NCBI RefSeq assembly: GCF_004785685.1
Contig: NZ_SRPF01000003.1
Span: 496,001-560,000 of the forward strand
Direction of reading: 5' to 3'
DNA: 64,000 nt
Source of the DNA: Marinobacter confluentis
GTDB lineage: Bacteria; Pseudomonadota; Gammaproteobacteria; Pseudomonadales; Oleiphilaceae
Within the stretch, counting starts at the first letter, position 1. Each line of letters begins with the position of its first letter. The notes under the pieces were generated by a model that saw only the letters and a program-made list of their open reading frames with translations, made no database searches and was not told where the DNA came from. Position numbers and translations under genes: made by a program. This document shows, in pieces, positions 41,339-49,622 of this stretch.

Positions 41339-41368
41339 CTATTGGCATTAGGGACTTGAAATCAATAG
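41339..41368 (+). promoter_or_regulatory. Inverted repeat upstream of ahpC
   Basis: CTATTG (41339-41344) and CAATAG (41363-41368) face each other across 18 bases, 71 bases before ahpC. The ATAG/CTAT elements recall OxyR sites, but the four-element spacing is not met. Kept as a candidate only. Confidence 0.25.
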
Positions 41369-41439
41369 CTTACGCACCCATTGATACTTTGGTCGTAGAA
41401 TTTACGCCGTTAATCCAGCCAATAAGGGAGCTAAATCCG

Positions 41440-42003
41440 ATGGGAATCATCAACAGCGAAATCCAGCCGTTCAACGCCACTGCTTTTAAAAATGGCGAAT
41501 TCGTAGAAATCTCCGAGGCAGACGTCAAAGGCAAGTGGGCCGTTTTCTTTTTCTATCCCGCCGACTTCACATTCGTTTGTCCGACCGAACTGGGCGATGT
41601 CGCTGATAAATATGAAGAGCTGCAAAAACTGGGCGTTGAAGTGTTCTCCGTGTCCACCGACACTCATTTCACGCACAAGGCATGGCACAGCAGCTCTGAC
41701 ACGATCGGCAAGATCAACTACTACATGGTCGGCGATCAGACTGGCACCATTACCAACAACTTTGGCGTGATGCGCGAAGGCCAGGGCCTGGCAGACCGGG
41801 CAACCTTTTTGATCGATCCGGATGGCGTGATCCAGGCCATGGAAATCACCGCCGAAGGCATTGGCCGTGACGCCGACGACCTGATGCGAAAGGTTAGAGC
41901 TGCACAATACGTGCGCAAGCACCCGGGCGAAGTCTGCCCCGCCAAGTGGAAAGAAGGCGAGGCCACACTAACGCCGTCGCTGGACCTTGTCGGCAAGATC
42001 TGA
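41440..42003 (+). CDS. ahpC: Alkyl hydroperoxide reductase subunit C (peroxiredoxin)
   Basis: 187 residues from the ATG at 41440 ([12 protein letters not shown]) with AAGGGAG upstream; an upstream in-frame start at 41356 is not supported. Typical two-Cys peroxiredoxin that reduces organic and hydrogen peroxides in the cytoplasm. Peroxidatic Cys47 is in FTFVCPTE and resolving Cys166 in PGEVCPAKW. Length and sequence match E. coli AhpC closely. ahpF follows after 10 bases. Confidence 0.97.
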   Translation: MGIINSEIQPFNATAFKNGEFVEISEADVKGKWAVFFFYPADFTFVCPTELGDVADKYEELQKLGVEVFSVSTDTHFTHKAWHSSSDTIGKINYYMVGDQTGTITNNFGVMREGQGLADRATFLIDPDGVIQAMEITAEGIGRDADDLMRKVRAAQYVRKHPGEVCPAKWKEGEATLTPSLDLVGKI

Positions 42004-42013
42004 GGAGCTTGTC

Positions 42014-43585
42014 ATGTTGGATGCCAGCGTAAAGGAGCAGCTGAAAGCCTACATGGGCAAGCTGCAACAACCGATTGAACTGGTTGCGGCCTATGACGAC
42101 AGCGACAAGTCCCAGGAGCTGAGACAGCTGCTGGATGAGCTGGAGCCGATGTCGGAAAAAATCAGTCTGCGCACGGAAGAATCGAATGACGTTCGCAGGC
42201 CGTCCTTCGCCATCAACCGCGTTGGAAGTGATGAAGCCGGTGTGCGGTTTGCGGGCATTCCCATGGGCCATGAGTTCACGTCGCTGGTGTTGGCGCTGCT
42301 TCAGGTAGGTGGCCATCCATCCAAGGAAAGCGAGGAGCTGCAGCAGCAGGTCCGCGATCTGGATGGCGACTTTGAGTTTGAGACCTATTACTCGCTGTCA
42401 TGCCAGAACTGCCCGGACGTGGTTCAGGCGCTGAACCTAATGAGCGTGCTGAACCCACGCATCAAGCATACCTCCATTGACGGCGCGCTGTTCCAGGACG
42501 AAGTGGAACAGCGCGAAGTGATGGCTGTGCCCAGCGTGTACCTGAACGGCGAGCTTTTCGGCCAGGGCCGCATGAGCCTCGGTGAGATCGTCGCGAAAGT
42601 GGATACCGGTGCCGAAGCCCGCGAGGCTGAAAAACTCAAGCACAAGGATCCGTTCGAAGTTCTGGTCGTCGGCGGTGGCCCGGCAGGTTCATCGGCTGCG
42701 ATCTATGCGGCCCGTAAAGGTATTTCCACCGGTATTGTGGCCGAGCGTTTTGGCGGCCAGGTTGCAGACACCATGGGCATCGAGAACCTGATTTCCGTGC
42801 CCTACACCGAAGGCCCCAAGCTGGTTGCAGCCATGGAACAGCACGTCAAGGAATACGACGTGGACATCATGAACCTGCAGCGGGCGGAAAAGCTGATTCC
42901 TTCCGCAAGTCGCGGTGGTCTGCATGAAGTGCATCTGGCCAACGGTGCCTCGCTGAAATCCCGTACCCTGGTGCTGTCTACTGGTGCCCGCTGGCGCCAT
43001 ATCGGTGTACCCGGTGAAGAGGAATACCGGAACAAAGGTGTGGCCTATTGTCCCCATTGCGACGGCCCGCTGTTCAAAGGCAAGCGTGTAGCGGTCATTG
43101 GCGGTGGTAACTCCGGCGTGGAAGCCGCGATTGATCTGGCCGGTATTGTCGGCCACGTCACCCTGCTGGAGTTCGCCGACGAACTGAAGGCGGATGACGT
43201 GCTTCAGAAAAAGCTGCGCAGCCTGAAGAACGTGGAAATTCTGACCTCAGCCCAGACCACGGAAATCTTCGGTGAGAACGGTAAAGTCAGCGGCCTGAAA
43301 TACAGGGACCGCCAGAGTGACGAGGTGCACGATGTCTCCCTGGAAGGTGTGTTCATCCAGATCGGCCTGATCCCGAATACCGAATGGCTGAAAGGCTCCA
43401 TCGAGCTGAGCCAGCACGGCGAGATCATTGTTGATGACCGTGGTGAAACGTCTATTCCGGGTGTGTTTGCTGCCGGGGATGCCACCACCGTGCCTTACAA
43501 GCAGATCGTGATCTCCATGGGTGACGGCTCGAAAGCCGCCCTGAGCGCGTTCGACTTCCTGATCCGTAACCCGGAAGCTTTTTAA
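42014..43585 (+). CDS. ahpF: Alkyl hydroperoxide reductase subunit F
   Basis: 523 residues from the ATG at 42014, close to the 521 of E. coli. It moves electrons from NADH through FAD to AhpC. The N-terminal double thioredoxin fold carries Cys130-x2-Cys133 (SCQNCPD). The FAD site is [13 protein letters not shown] near residue 218, and the redox pair Cys346/Cys349 lies in YCPHCDGP. The NAD site is [14 protein letters not shown]. It ends four bases from the convergent diguanylate cyclase stop, with no terminator between. Confidence 0.97.
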   Translation: MLDASVKEQLKAYMGKLQQPIELVAAYDDSDKSQELRQLLDELEPMSEKISLRTEESNDVRRPSFAINRVGSDEAGVRFAGIPMGHEFTSLVLALLQVGGHPSKESEELQQQVRDLDGDFEFETYYSLSCQNCPDVVQALNLMSVLNPRIKHTSIDGALFQDEVEQREVMAVPSVYLNGELFGQGRMSLGEIVAKVDTGAEAREAEKLKHKDPFEVLVVGGGPAGSSAAIYAARKGISTGIVAERFGGQVADTMGIENLISVPYTEGPKLVAAMEQHVKEYDVDIMNLQRAEKLIPSASRGGLHEVHLANGASLKSRTLVLSTGARWRHIGVPGEEEYRNKGVAYCPHCDGPLFKGKRVAVIGGGNSGVEAAIDLAGIVGHVTLLEFADELKADDVLQKKLRSLKNVEILTSAQTTEIFGENGKVSGLKYRDRQSDEVHDVSLEGVFIQIGLIPNTEWLKGSIELSQHGEIIVDDRGETSIPGVFAAGDATTVPYKQIVISMGDGSKAALSAFDFLIRNPEAF

Positions 43586-43589
43586 TCCG

Positions 43590-45164
43590 TTACTGGATCG
43601 CGGAATAGAGACAAACACGGTTTCGGCCTGCGGCTTTCGCTGCGTAGAGCGCTTTGTCGGCACGGCCCAGCAGAGTATCAAGGTCGTCTGAACTTTCTGG
43701 AATCAGGGTTGAGACGCCGACACTGACGCTGAGCCCGAGGCTCCCCCGTTCCAGGGGCAGGGGCGATTCATGAATGCCTGTGCGCAGTCGCTCCGCCACT
43801 TCGGCGGCCTCTTCTTCCGTGGTGTTTTCCAGGAGTATGGCGAACTCTTCACCACCGAGGCGGGCAAGAATATCGATGTCTCTGATGGCCTGCCGGGCAA
43901 GTGCACTCAGGTGCACCAGAGCCTTGTCGCCCACGGCGTGGCCATAGGTGTCGTTTACCTTTTTGAACAGGTCGACGTCGAACATGATGGTGGTAACGGG
44001 TCTGCCTGAACGCACCGCTTTTTTCAGTGCGGTTTTTCCCAGCTCAAACAGGTATCGCCGGTTATCGAGGCCTGTCAGGACGTCTGTGCGCGCGGTTTCC
44101 TCAAGTTTCCGGTTGGCCTTCTCAAGGGCCAGGGTGCGATCGGCCACCCGTCTTTCCAGATTCATATTCAGTTCGTTCGTTTCGCGCGTTTTATCTGCCA
44201 GGCGTTGAATCAGATCCCGCAGAACCGTGGAAAGGACCTTTACCTCCTCATAATCGTCCCGCATTCTGATGAGCGTGTCGGGATTGTTGGGGTCGAGATT
44301 ACGGGCCTCACGGGCCATCTGAAGCAGGGGCTGGGTCGTGCGTCTTGCGGTCGAAGACGCAAGCAGTATCAGCAGCATTGCCATCAATGCGCCGACACCC
44401 AGTATGGTGTTGCGAAGATCCTGTGCGGGCATGAAGGCCTCGTCGGCCTGTTTTCTGACCAATACCTGCCAGTTGAAACCTGCGTATTCTGCGCGGTCCC
44501 GAAGCTGGCTGTAACCGACCAGATACTCTTCGGTGGCACCGCTACCCTCGAATGCCATGGATGTCGTGAGGTGGCCGGACTGGTTCGACCGGGTCGCTTC
44601 CAGCAACTGGTCGTTGAGCGGTTTACCCACGCTGCCCTCAGGGCCGATGAGAACTTTGCCATCCTCGTTTGCCACAATCAGTTCCGATTTCAGTCGTTCC
44701 TGAAGCGGCGCCAGCAGAGATTCGCCGATATTTTCAACCCAGTGCAGATACAGGTGCGCGCCCAGAACACCCATAAGTTCGCCGTCTGCTGACTTCAGCG
44801 GAACGGCTATATCCACAAACCGGAGGGGTAGCGGCGAGTCGTTTTCCAGCTTGTCCGCCAGCAATGCGGCTTCGTGGGCGTCCCCAAGGAAAGGGCCTTC
44901 CCTGGCGGACTGAAACCAGGGTCGGTGGCCGACATTCATGCCCTGTAGCAGGCCCCCGGTACTGGCGATGACAGTACCATCTGGCTGTACCAGGCCAATC
45001 CAGGCATAACTCGGAAAATTCCTGGCCAGTGTGTCAAGCAGTGCCGAAATGTCCGGGGTCTGTTGCCGTTCCAGACGCTGCTTTGAAATAGCGGCGGCAA
45101 CCATCAGATCGCTGTAGCGTTCATGAAGATCCAGTTCGACCTTGTCCCTGAGCTGGATAGCCAC
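43590..45164 (-). CDS. dCache-type sensor diguanylate cyclase
   Basis: 524 residues by the GTG at 45164. An extracytoplasmic double-Cache sensor (about residues 20-240, GTVIASTGGLLQGMNVGHRPWF) is followed by a membrane helix, a HAMP-like coiled region and a C-terminal GGDEF domain (DVLTGLDNRRYLF, and active site GGEEF), so it should make cyclic di-GMP. The product inhibition site RxxD is present as RTDV only in part. Up to 60 further in-frame codons before the GTG encode a first membrane helix (VRLILFFGIIILVATSIGTW) but hold no ATG, GTG or TTG; see findings. The gene faces ahpF and is divergent from the LOG gene. Confidence 0.85.
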   Translation of the reverse strand: MAIQLRDKVELDLHERYSDLMVAAAISKQRLERQQTPDISALLDTLARNFPSYAWIGLVQPDGTVIASTGGLLQGMNVGHRPWFQSAREGPFLGDAHEAALLADKLENDSPLPLRFVDIAVPLKSADGELMGVLGAHLYLHWVENIGESLLAPLQERLKSELIVANEDGKVLIGPEGSVGKPLNDQLLEATRSNQSGHLTTSMAFEGSGATEEYLVGYSQLRDRAEYAGFNWQVLVRKQADEAFMPAQDLRNTILGVGALMAMLLILLASSTARRTTQPLLQMAREARNLDPNNPDTLIRMRDDYEEVKVLSTVLRDLIQRLADKTRETNELNMNLERRVADRTLALEKANRKLEETARTDVLTGLDNRRYLFELGKTALKKAVRSGRPVTTIMFDVDLFKKVNDTYGHAVGDKALVHLSALARQAIRDIDILARLGGEEFAILLENTTEEEAAEVAERLRTGIHESPLPLERGSLGLSVSVGVSTLIPESSDDLDTLLGRADKALYAAKAAGRNRVCLYSAIQ

Positions 45165-45418
45165 TTCCTCGAGGTTCTGGCCAGTGGATTTGCGTACAGC
45201 GTTGACCGCCAGGTCGCTGGCCAGCCAGGTGCCTATGCTGGTTGCAACCAGAATAATGATCCCGAAAAACAGGATCAGGCGGACTTTTAACGTGTTGAGC
45301 GTTCTGATAGTGAGAGTCCAGATACAGGTTGGTATATTGAGCGGCTACCATTCTATCAATGGAAATCCCTGGTCGATAATCGTCAGTATAGAAATAAAAT
45401 TCACAACAAGGACTCACT

Positions 45419-45979
45419 ATGAAAATTGCCGTGTTCTGTGGCTCCAGCCCGGGCAACAAGCCGTATTTCATCGAGGCAGCCGAGCACTTTGGCCAGACCA
45501 TGACCCGCCTGGGTCACGATCTCGTTTTCGGGGGTGGCAATGTGGGATTGATGGGTTGTGTAGCCGATGCCGTGCTGGCCAGTGGTGGAAAGGCTTATGG
45601 TGTAATTCCGGAATCCCTGCGGGATAGGGAGCTGGCGCACCAGGGGCTGACCCGGCTGGACGTGGTTAAATCCATGCATGAGCGTAAGGCGCGAATGGCC
45701 GACCTGGCAGACGCCTTCGTAGCCCTGCCCGGCGGCCCCGGCACCATGGACGAAATATTCGAGGCCTGGACCTGGGGCCAGCTCGGCTATCACCATAAAC
45801 CCTGTGCGCTTTATAACGTCAACGGCTATTACGACGAGTTGTTGTCCCTTATCGGCAAGATGTTCTCTTCCGGCTTCCTGAAGCAGGAATACGCCGATAT
45901 GGTGATTGTGGAACAGGAGCCGGAAGCGCTGATAGCCCGCCTTGAAAACTATCAGCCGCCGATACAGAAATGGCATTGA
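45419..45979 (+). CDS. LOG-family Rossmann protein (cytokinin riboside phosphoribohydrolase type)
   Basis: 186 residues. The signature motif PGGPGTMDEIFEAW and the second glycine loop GGGNVGLMG define the LOG family, which releases a base from nucleoside 5'-monophosphates. In bacteria the substrate is usually purine or pyrimidine nucleotides rather than a cytokinin. Soluble, alone, divergent from the diguanylate cyclase and 62 bases before the L,D-transpeptidase. Confidence 0.92.
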   Translation: MKIAVFCGSSPGNKPYFIEAAEHFGQTMTRLGHDLVFGGGNVGLMGCVADAVLASGGKAYGVIPESLRDRELAHQGLTRLDVVKSMHERKARMADLADAFVALPGGPGTMDEIFEAWTWGQLGYHHKPCALYNVNGYYDELLSLIGKMFSSGFLKQEYADMVIVEQEPEALIARLENYQPPIQKWH

Positions 45980-46040
45980 ACTTCGAAAACCAGCTCCAAT
46001 AGAATGTAGCCTTGCCATCCAGACACGTAAGGCCCTCCCA

Positions 46041-47696
46041 ATGCGCTCCCCCCGATTCTCGCTGGTCACCGTTTTTCTGGTAGTCCAGCTGTCCCTGACG
46101 GCGTCCTTCTCTCACGGCGATGAAGTGCTCCGATCCCGCTTTGAGGCCGCCCATCAGGGTTTCTCCATCGAATTCGGGGAAACCCCATTGCTGATGCTGG
46201 AACAGCTGACCGGTTTTTATGGCGCACGCAACTTCGAATTAATCTGGGTCACCCGGGATGGCCGGGTACGCCCGGCCGCACAGACATTACTGGATGCCAT
46301 TGAAGATGCTGAGAATCACGGCCTGACCCCGGATGATTACCATCTGACCGCAATCAGAAAGCACCTGGAAAACCTGCCTGAAAACGATGCCGATGCTCTG
46401 GTGCTGCGGGATCTGGACATGTTGCTCTCTGACGCACTGCTGCTTCTGGCCACTCATCTGCAGCGGGGAAGAACCGACCCGCGGGTTATTGATCCGCAAT
46501 GGAATGGCACACCCCTGCAACCTGAATGGTTACTGCAGAGCACCGCGGGTCTGGCCAGTCCGCTAACTCCGGAAAGTCTTTCCGGCTTTCTGGCAGATCG
46601 ATTACCCCGGGATACCGGGTATACCCGGCTGCAGGCTGCCCGCCAGAAACTGGTGAATCTTGAACAGACCGGAAACTGGACCACCATTGAAAATGGCCCA
46701 CTGCTGCGCCCCGGTGGCCAGGATAAACGCTTGCCGGCGGTTCGTCAGCGCCTGATCCAATTGGGCGACCTGGCGGAAAACGACGACGCGCTTGCTGGCG
46801 ACGCTTATAACCCTGATGTGTCGGCGGCTGTGATGGCGTTTCAGAAGCGTCATGGTCTGGCGGCAGACGGCGTCATCGGACCTCAGACCGTCACCGCACT
46901 TAATACGTCTCCCGAGGAACGTATTGATCGGATCGACGTGAACCTCGAGCGTTGGCGCTGGTTGCCAAGGGACCTGGGGCAACGTTACGTAATGGTCAAC
47001 ATCGCTGGGTTTGAACTGCGGCTGGTGGACCAGGGACAGCCCGCCCTGATCAAAGCTGTCGTCGTGGGCCGCGATTACCGGCGTACCCCGGTATTCAGTG
47101 ACCGTATACGATATCTGGTGATTAACCCGGATTGGGTTGTGCCCCCCAAGCTGGCGGTTGAGGACAAGCTGCCGGAAATCCGCCGTGACCCCAACTATCT
47201 GCAACGCCTGGGTTATCGCATATACGATGGCTGGGGAGCCAACCGACAGGTCATCGATCCCGCCAGCGTGGACTGGCAAAAGGTTTCACCGCAAAACTTT
47301 CCCTATCGCCTGGTGCAGGAACCCGGCCCGCTGAACGCGTTGGGGCAGGTGAAATTCATGTTTCCCAATCAATACAATGTTTACCTGCATGACACCCCCA
47401 GTCGGGACCTGTTTCGCCAGCCGGAGCGTGCCTTCAGCTCCGGCTGCGTCAGGGTACAGGACCCGATGGAACTGGCGGCGCTGCTGCTGGAGCAGGAAGG
47501 CTGGACGCCCCAGCAACTGGATGACAGCCTTGCAGCTGGCGGCACCCGGACCGTCAACCTGAAACAACCGGTACCTGTGCACATCCAATATTGGACCGCC
47601 TGGGTGGATGACAATAACCTGGCGCAGTTCCGCAAAGACATCTATCAGCGGGATGAACCTATTCGTCGGGCTCTGCGGGAGTCACAACCGTTATGA
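46041..47696 (+). CDS. L,D-transpeptidase, YcbB/LdtD-like
   Basis: 551 residues from the ATG at 46041, which starts a signal peptide (FSLVTVFLVVQLSLTASFSHG). Domain order is an N-terminal scaffold, a peptidoglycan-binding PG_binding_1 repeat near residues 260-300 (VMAFQKRHGLAADGVIGPQTV), and the YkuD catalytic domain with Cys469 in SSGCVRVQD preceded by HDTPSRD. It forms 3-3 cross-links between meso-DAP residues of peptidoglycan. It overlaps the next gene by four bases. Confidence 0.92.
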   Translation: MRSPRFSLVTVFLVVQLSLTASFSHGDEVLRSRFEAAHQGFSIEFGETPLLMLEQLTGFYGARNFELIWVTRDGRVRPAAQTLLDAIEDAENHGLTPDDYHLTAIRKHLENLPENDADALVLRDLDMLLSDALLLLATHLQRGRTDPRVIDPQWNGTPLQPEWLLQSTAGLASPLTPESLSGFLADRLPRDTGYTRLQAARQKLVNLEQTGNWTTIENGPLLRPGGQDKRLPAVRQRLIQLGDLAENDDALAGDAYNPDVSAAVMAFQKRHGLAADGVIGPQTVTALNTSPEERIDRIDVNLERWRWLPRDLGQRYVMVNIAGFELRLVDQGQPALIKAVVVGRDYRRTPVFSDRIRYLVINPDWVVPPKLAVEDKLPEIRRDPNYLQRLGYRIYDGWGANRQVIDPASVDWQKVSPQNFPYRLVQEPGPLNALGQVKFMFPNQYNVYLHDTPSRDLFRQPERAFSSGCVRVQDPMELAALLLEQEGWTPQQLDDSLAAGGTRTVNLKQPVPVHIQYWTAWVDDNNLAQFRKDIYQRDEPIRRALRESQPL

Positions 47697-48706
47697 CGCG
47701 GGGCTGTCAGATTTACCCTGTAAGACTTACTTTGCTGAGTCTGACGTTGGTATGGGTTCTGATTCTGGTGGGCCTGGGTACGCCACCAGCTGCATGGGCC
47801 GATAGTGTGTTTGATCCCGGCCGGCTGAGTTTTTCCGTGACCGTGAACGACCGGCTAACGCCCTATCACACCATGCTTGCGAGTGTGATGCCAGGCAAAA
47901 CCCTGGACATTCAGCTGACCGGAACGCATTTGCGGGAGGCGTTCAGCGTTAGTGCCCCTGGGGGCCAGTTTAGCGAGAAGGGGCGCGGGGGCTGGCGCTG
48001 GCATGCTCCAGACAACCCTGGCTACTATCCACTCCAGATCACCCGCAGGGAAAGTAATGAAACCTTATCGTTACGGGTGTTTGTACTGGTACCCGCCACG
48101 CAGGTTCGTGACGGTCGACTGAATGGTTACCGCATCGGCCACTATCCGGAAAAACCGTTTCGGGGTCTGGCCGCCTATGCTGCGCCGACAGGGTTTATAG
48201 AGGTTACTGAGGAAAACGTAAGAACCCAGGTTTCGCCCCATTTTCGCCTTGGGCAGTTCCTGAGCAAACAGCAGTCTGGCTACCCCAAGTACCTGTTGCT
48301 GAGTCCGCGGCTGCTGACCAAGCTTGAGCTATTGCTGGAAGATGTCAATGCTGCAGGCATACGGACCAACGGGTTCGTCATCATGAGTGGCTTTCGCACA
48401 CCCTTCTATAATCGCCTGATCGGCAGTTCTACGAACAGCCGCCACATGTTTGGTGGAGCCGCCGATATTTATATTGATGACGGCCAACCGCGAGGCATGA
48501 TGGATGATTTGAACAACGATGGTGCCAGCGATCGCAAAGATGCCGCCATTTTGTATGATCTTGCAGAAGATCTACCGCTTCGTCACGGCCTGCCAGAACT
48601 GATCGGGGGGCTGGGTGAATACGACGCCCGCCTGCCAGTGAGGGGGCCATTCATTCATGTCGATGTCCGGAGGCTGCGTGCCCGCTGGGGGCGTTCTCCC
48701 GACTGA
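47693..48706 (+). CDS. M15-type D,D-carboxypeptidase-like protein (DUF882/YcbK-related)
   Basis: 337 residues with an N-terminal signal or anchor (LTLLSLTLVWVLILVGLG). An Ig-like stretch precedes a C-terminal metallopeptidase fold: the zinc ligands are visible in SRHMFGGAADIYI and in FIHVDVR. MSGFRTPFYN is the M15 signature. In E. coli the orthologous ycbB-ycbK pair is likewise adjacent. Here ATGA overlap with the L,D-transpeptidase shows coupling, so both probably act on the periplasmic murein. Confidence 0.88.
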   Translation: MTRGCQIYPVRLTLLSLTLVWVLILVGLGTPPAAWADSVFDPGRLSFSVTVNDRLTPYHTMLASVMPGKTLDIQLTGTHLREAFSVSAPGGQFSEKGRGGWRWHAPDNPGYYPLQITRRESNETLSLRVFVLVPATQVRDGRLNGYRIGHYPEKPFRGLAAYAAPTGFIEVTEENVRTQVSPHFRLGQFLSKQQSGYPKYLLLSPRLLTKLELLLEDVNAAGIRTNGFVIMSGFRTPFYNRLIGSSTNSRHMFGGAADIYIDDGQPRGMMDDLNNDGASDRKDAAILYDLAEDLPLRHGLPELIGGLGEYDARLPVRGPFIHVDVRRLRARWGRSPD

Positions 48707-48707
48707 A

Positions 48708-49622
48708 TCAGGCTTTCGCGAGGTATTTTATGGCGGCAGCGGCGGCGCAAGTGCGGTTTTCCACATTCATTTTCCGGAACACCTGCTCCAGATGCTTGTT
48801 CACCGTGCGCGGACTCATGTCCAGAATCTGGCCGATTTCCCGGTTGGTTTTACCGTTGGCGATCCATAGCAACACGTCGGATTCGCGCCCGGTCAGGCTG
48901 AATCGATCCCGAAGGGCGGCCGTGGCGGTGCCCGACTGCTGAACTTCGTGAAGCCTCAGCAGGTATTCCCGGTTATCCACCAGGGTTAGAAATTCCACAG
49001 AGTGGGGCCCGGCCAGAAAGTCGAGGGTCAAGCTGTGGCCGTTTTCCGGATTGTGTGCCAGCCATTCCTTCAGGCTCCTGCCTAGTTGCTGCTGGTGACT
49101 GGTGTCGCCGTCGGTGAGACGGTGATGCACCTGGGGCGTGGCCCAGAGAATGTCGCCATTGCGGTCCACCGCAAACAGATTCTGCCCGGCGGTGTCCAGG
49201 GCCTGGCGAGCGCTGCGGGCCATGCGGGCGTTGGTCAGGTGGACCTGCATACGTGCCAGAACTTCGGCGGTATTGATGGGTTTGGTGACGTAATCCACGC
49301 CGCCGGAATTCAGGCCCATCACCACGTGTTCCGTGTCGCTCAGGCCGGTCATGAAGATGATGGGTGTGTCGATAAATTCCGGGTTCTGCTTCAGTTGCCG
49401 ACAGGTCTCGAAGCCGTCCATGTTGGGCATGATGGCATCCATCAGCACGATGTCCGGAGTGATATTCCTGCTTATGGTCAGGGCCTGGTTGCCTTCCAGC
49501 GCTACCAGTACCGTCATACCGGCGGTTTCCAGGGCGTCGCTGATCATGCGGATGGAGTCGATGGCGTCGTCCACCACCATCACCACGGTTTTCTGGGGTT
49601 TAAGGGAGTCAGGTGCGTTCAT
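48708..49622 (-). CDS. LuxR-type response regulator of the formamide/urea locus
   Basis: 304 residues. The N-terminal receiver has the acidic pair VVDDA at residues 17-20 and phosphoacceptor Asp62 in LMDAIMPNMDG. A long linker of about 90 residues (residues 135-225, with VDRNGDILWATP, PAS-like) precedes a GerE/LuxR HTH (LTGRESDVLLWIANGKTNREIGQIL). The gene starts 14 bases inside the preceding hybrid kinase gene, so the two are a two-component pair. The likely operator is the repeated 20-mer upstream of urtA and fmdA. Confidence 0.9.
   Translation of the reverse strand: MNAPDSLKPQKTVVMVVDDAIDSIRMISDALETAGMTVLVALEGNQALTISRNITPDIVLMDAIMPNMDGFETCRQLKQNPEFIDTPIIFMTGLSDTEHVVMGLNSGGVDYVTKPINTAEVLARMQVHLTNARMARSARQALDTAGQNLFAVDRNGDILWATPQVHHRLTDGDTSHQQQLGRSLKEWLAHNPENGHSLTLDFLAGPHSVEFLTLVDNREYLLRLHEVQQSGTATAALRDRFSLTGRESDVLLWIANGKTNREIGQILDMSPRTVNKHLEQVFRKMNVENRTCAAAAAIKYLAKA

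Noticed and set aside
41339..41368. OxyR operator upstream of ahpC
   Set aside because: ATAG/CTAT elements are present, but the four-fold spacing of OxyR sites is not met; listed only as a low-confidence inverted repeat.
45121..45501. 126-residue minus-strand frame over the start of the diguanylate cyclase and the LOG gene
   Set aside because: It lies antisense to the LOG coding region and in the wrong frame for the cyclase helix; its start has no ribosome-binding site.
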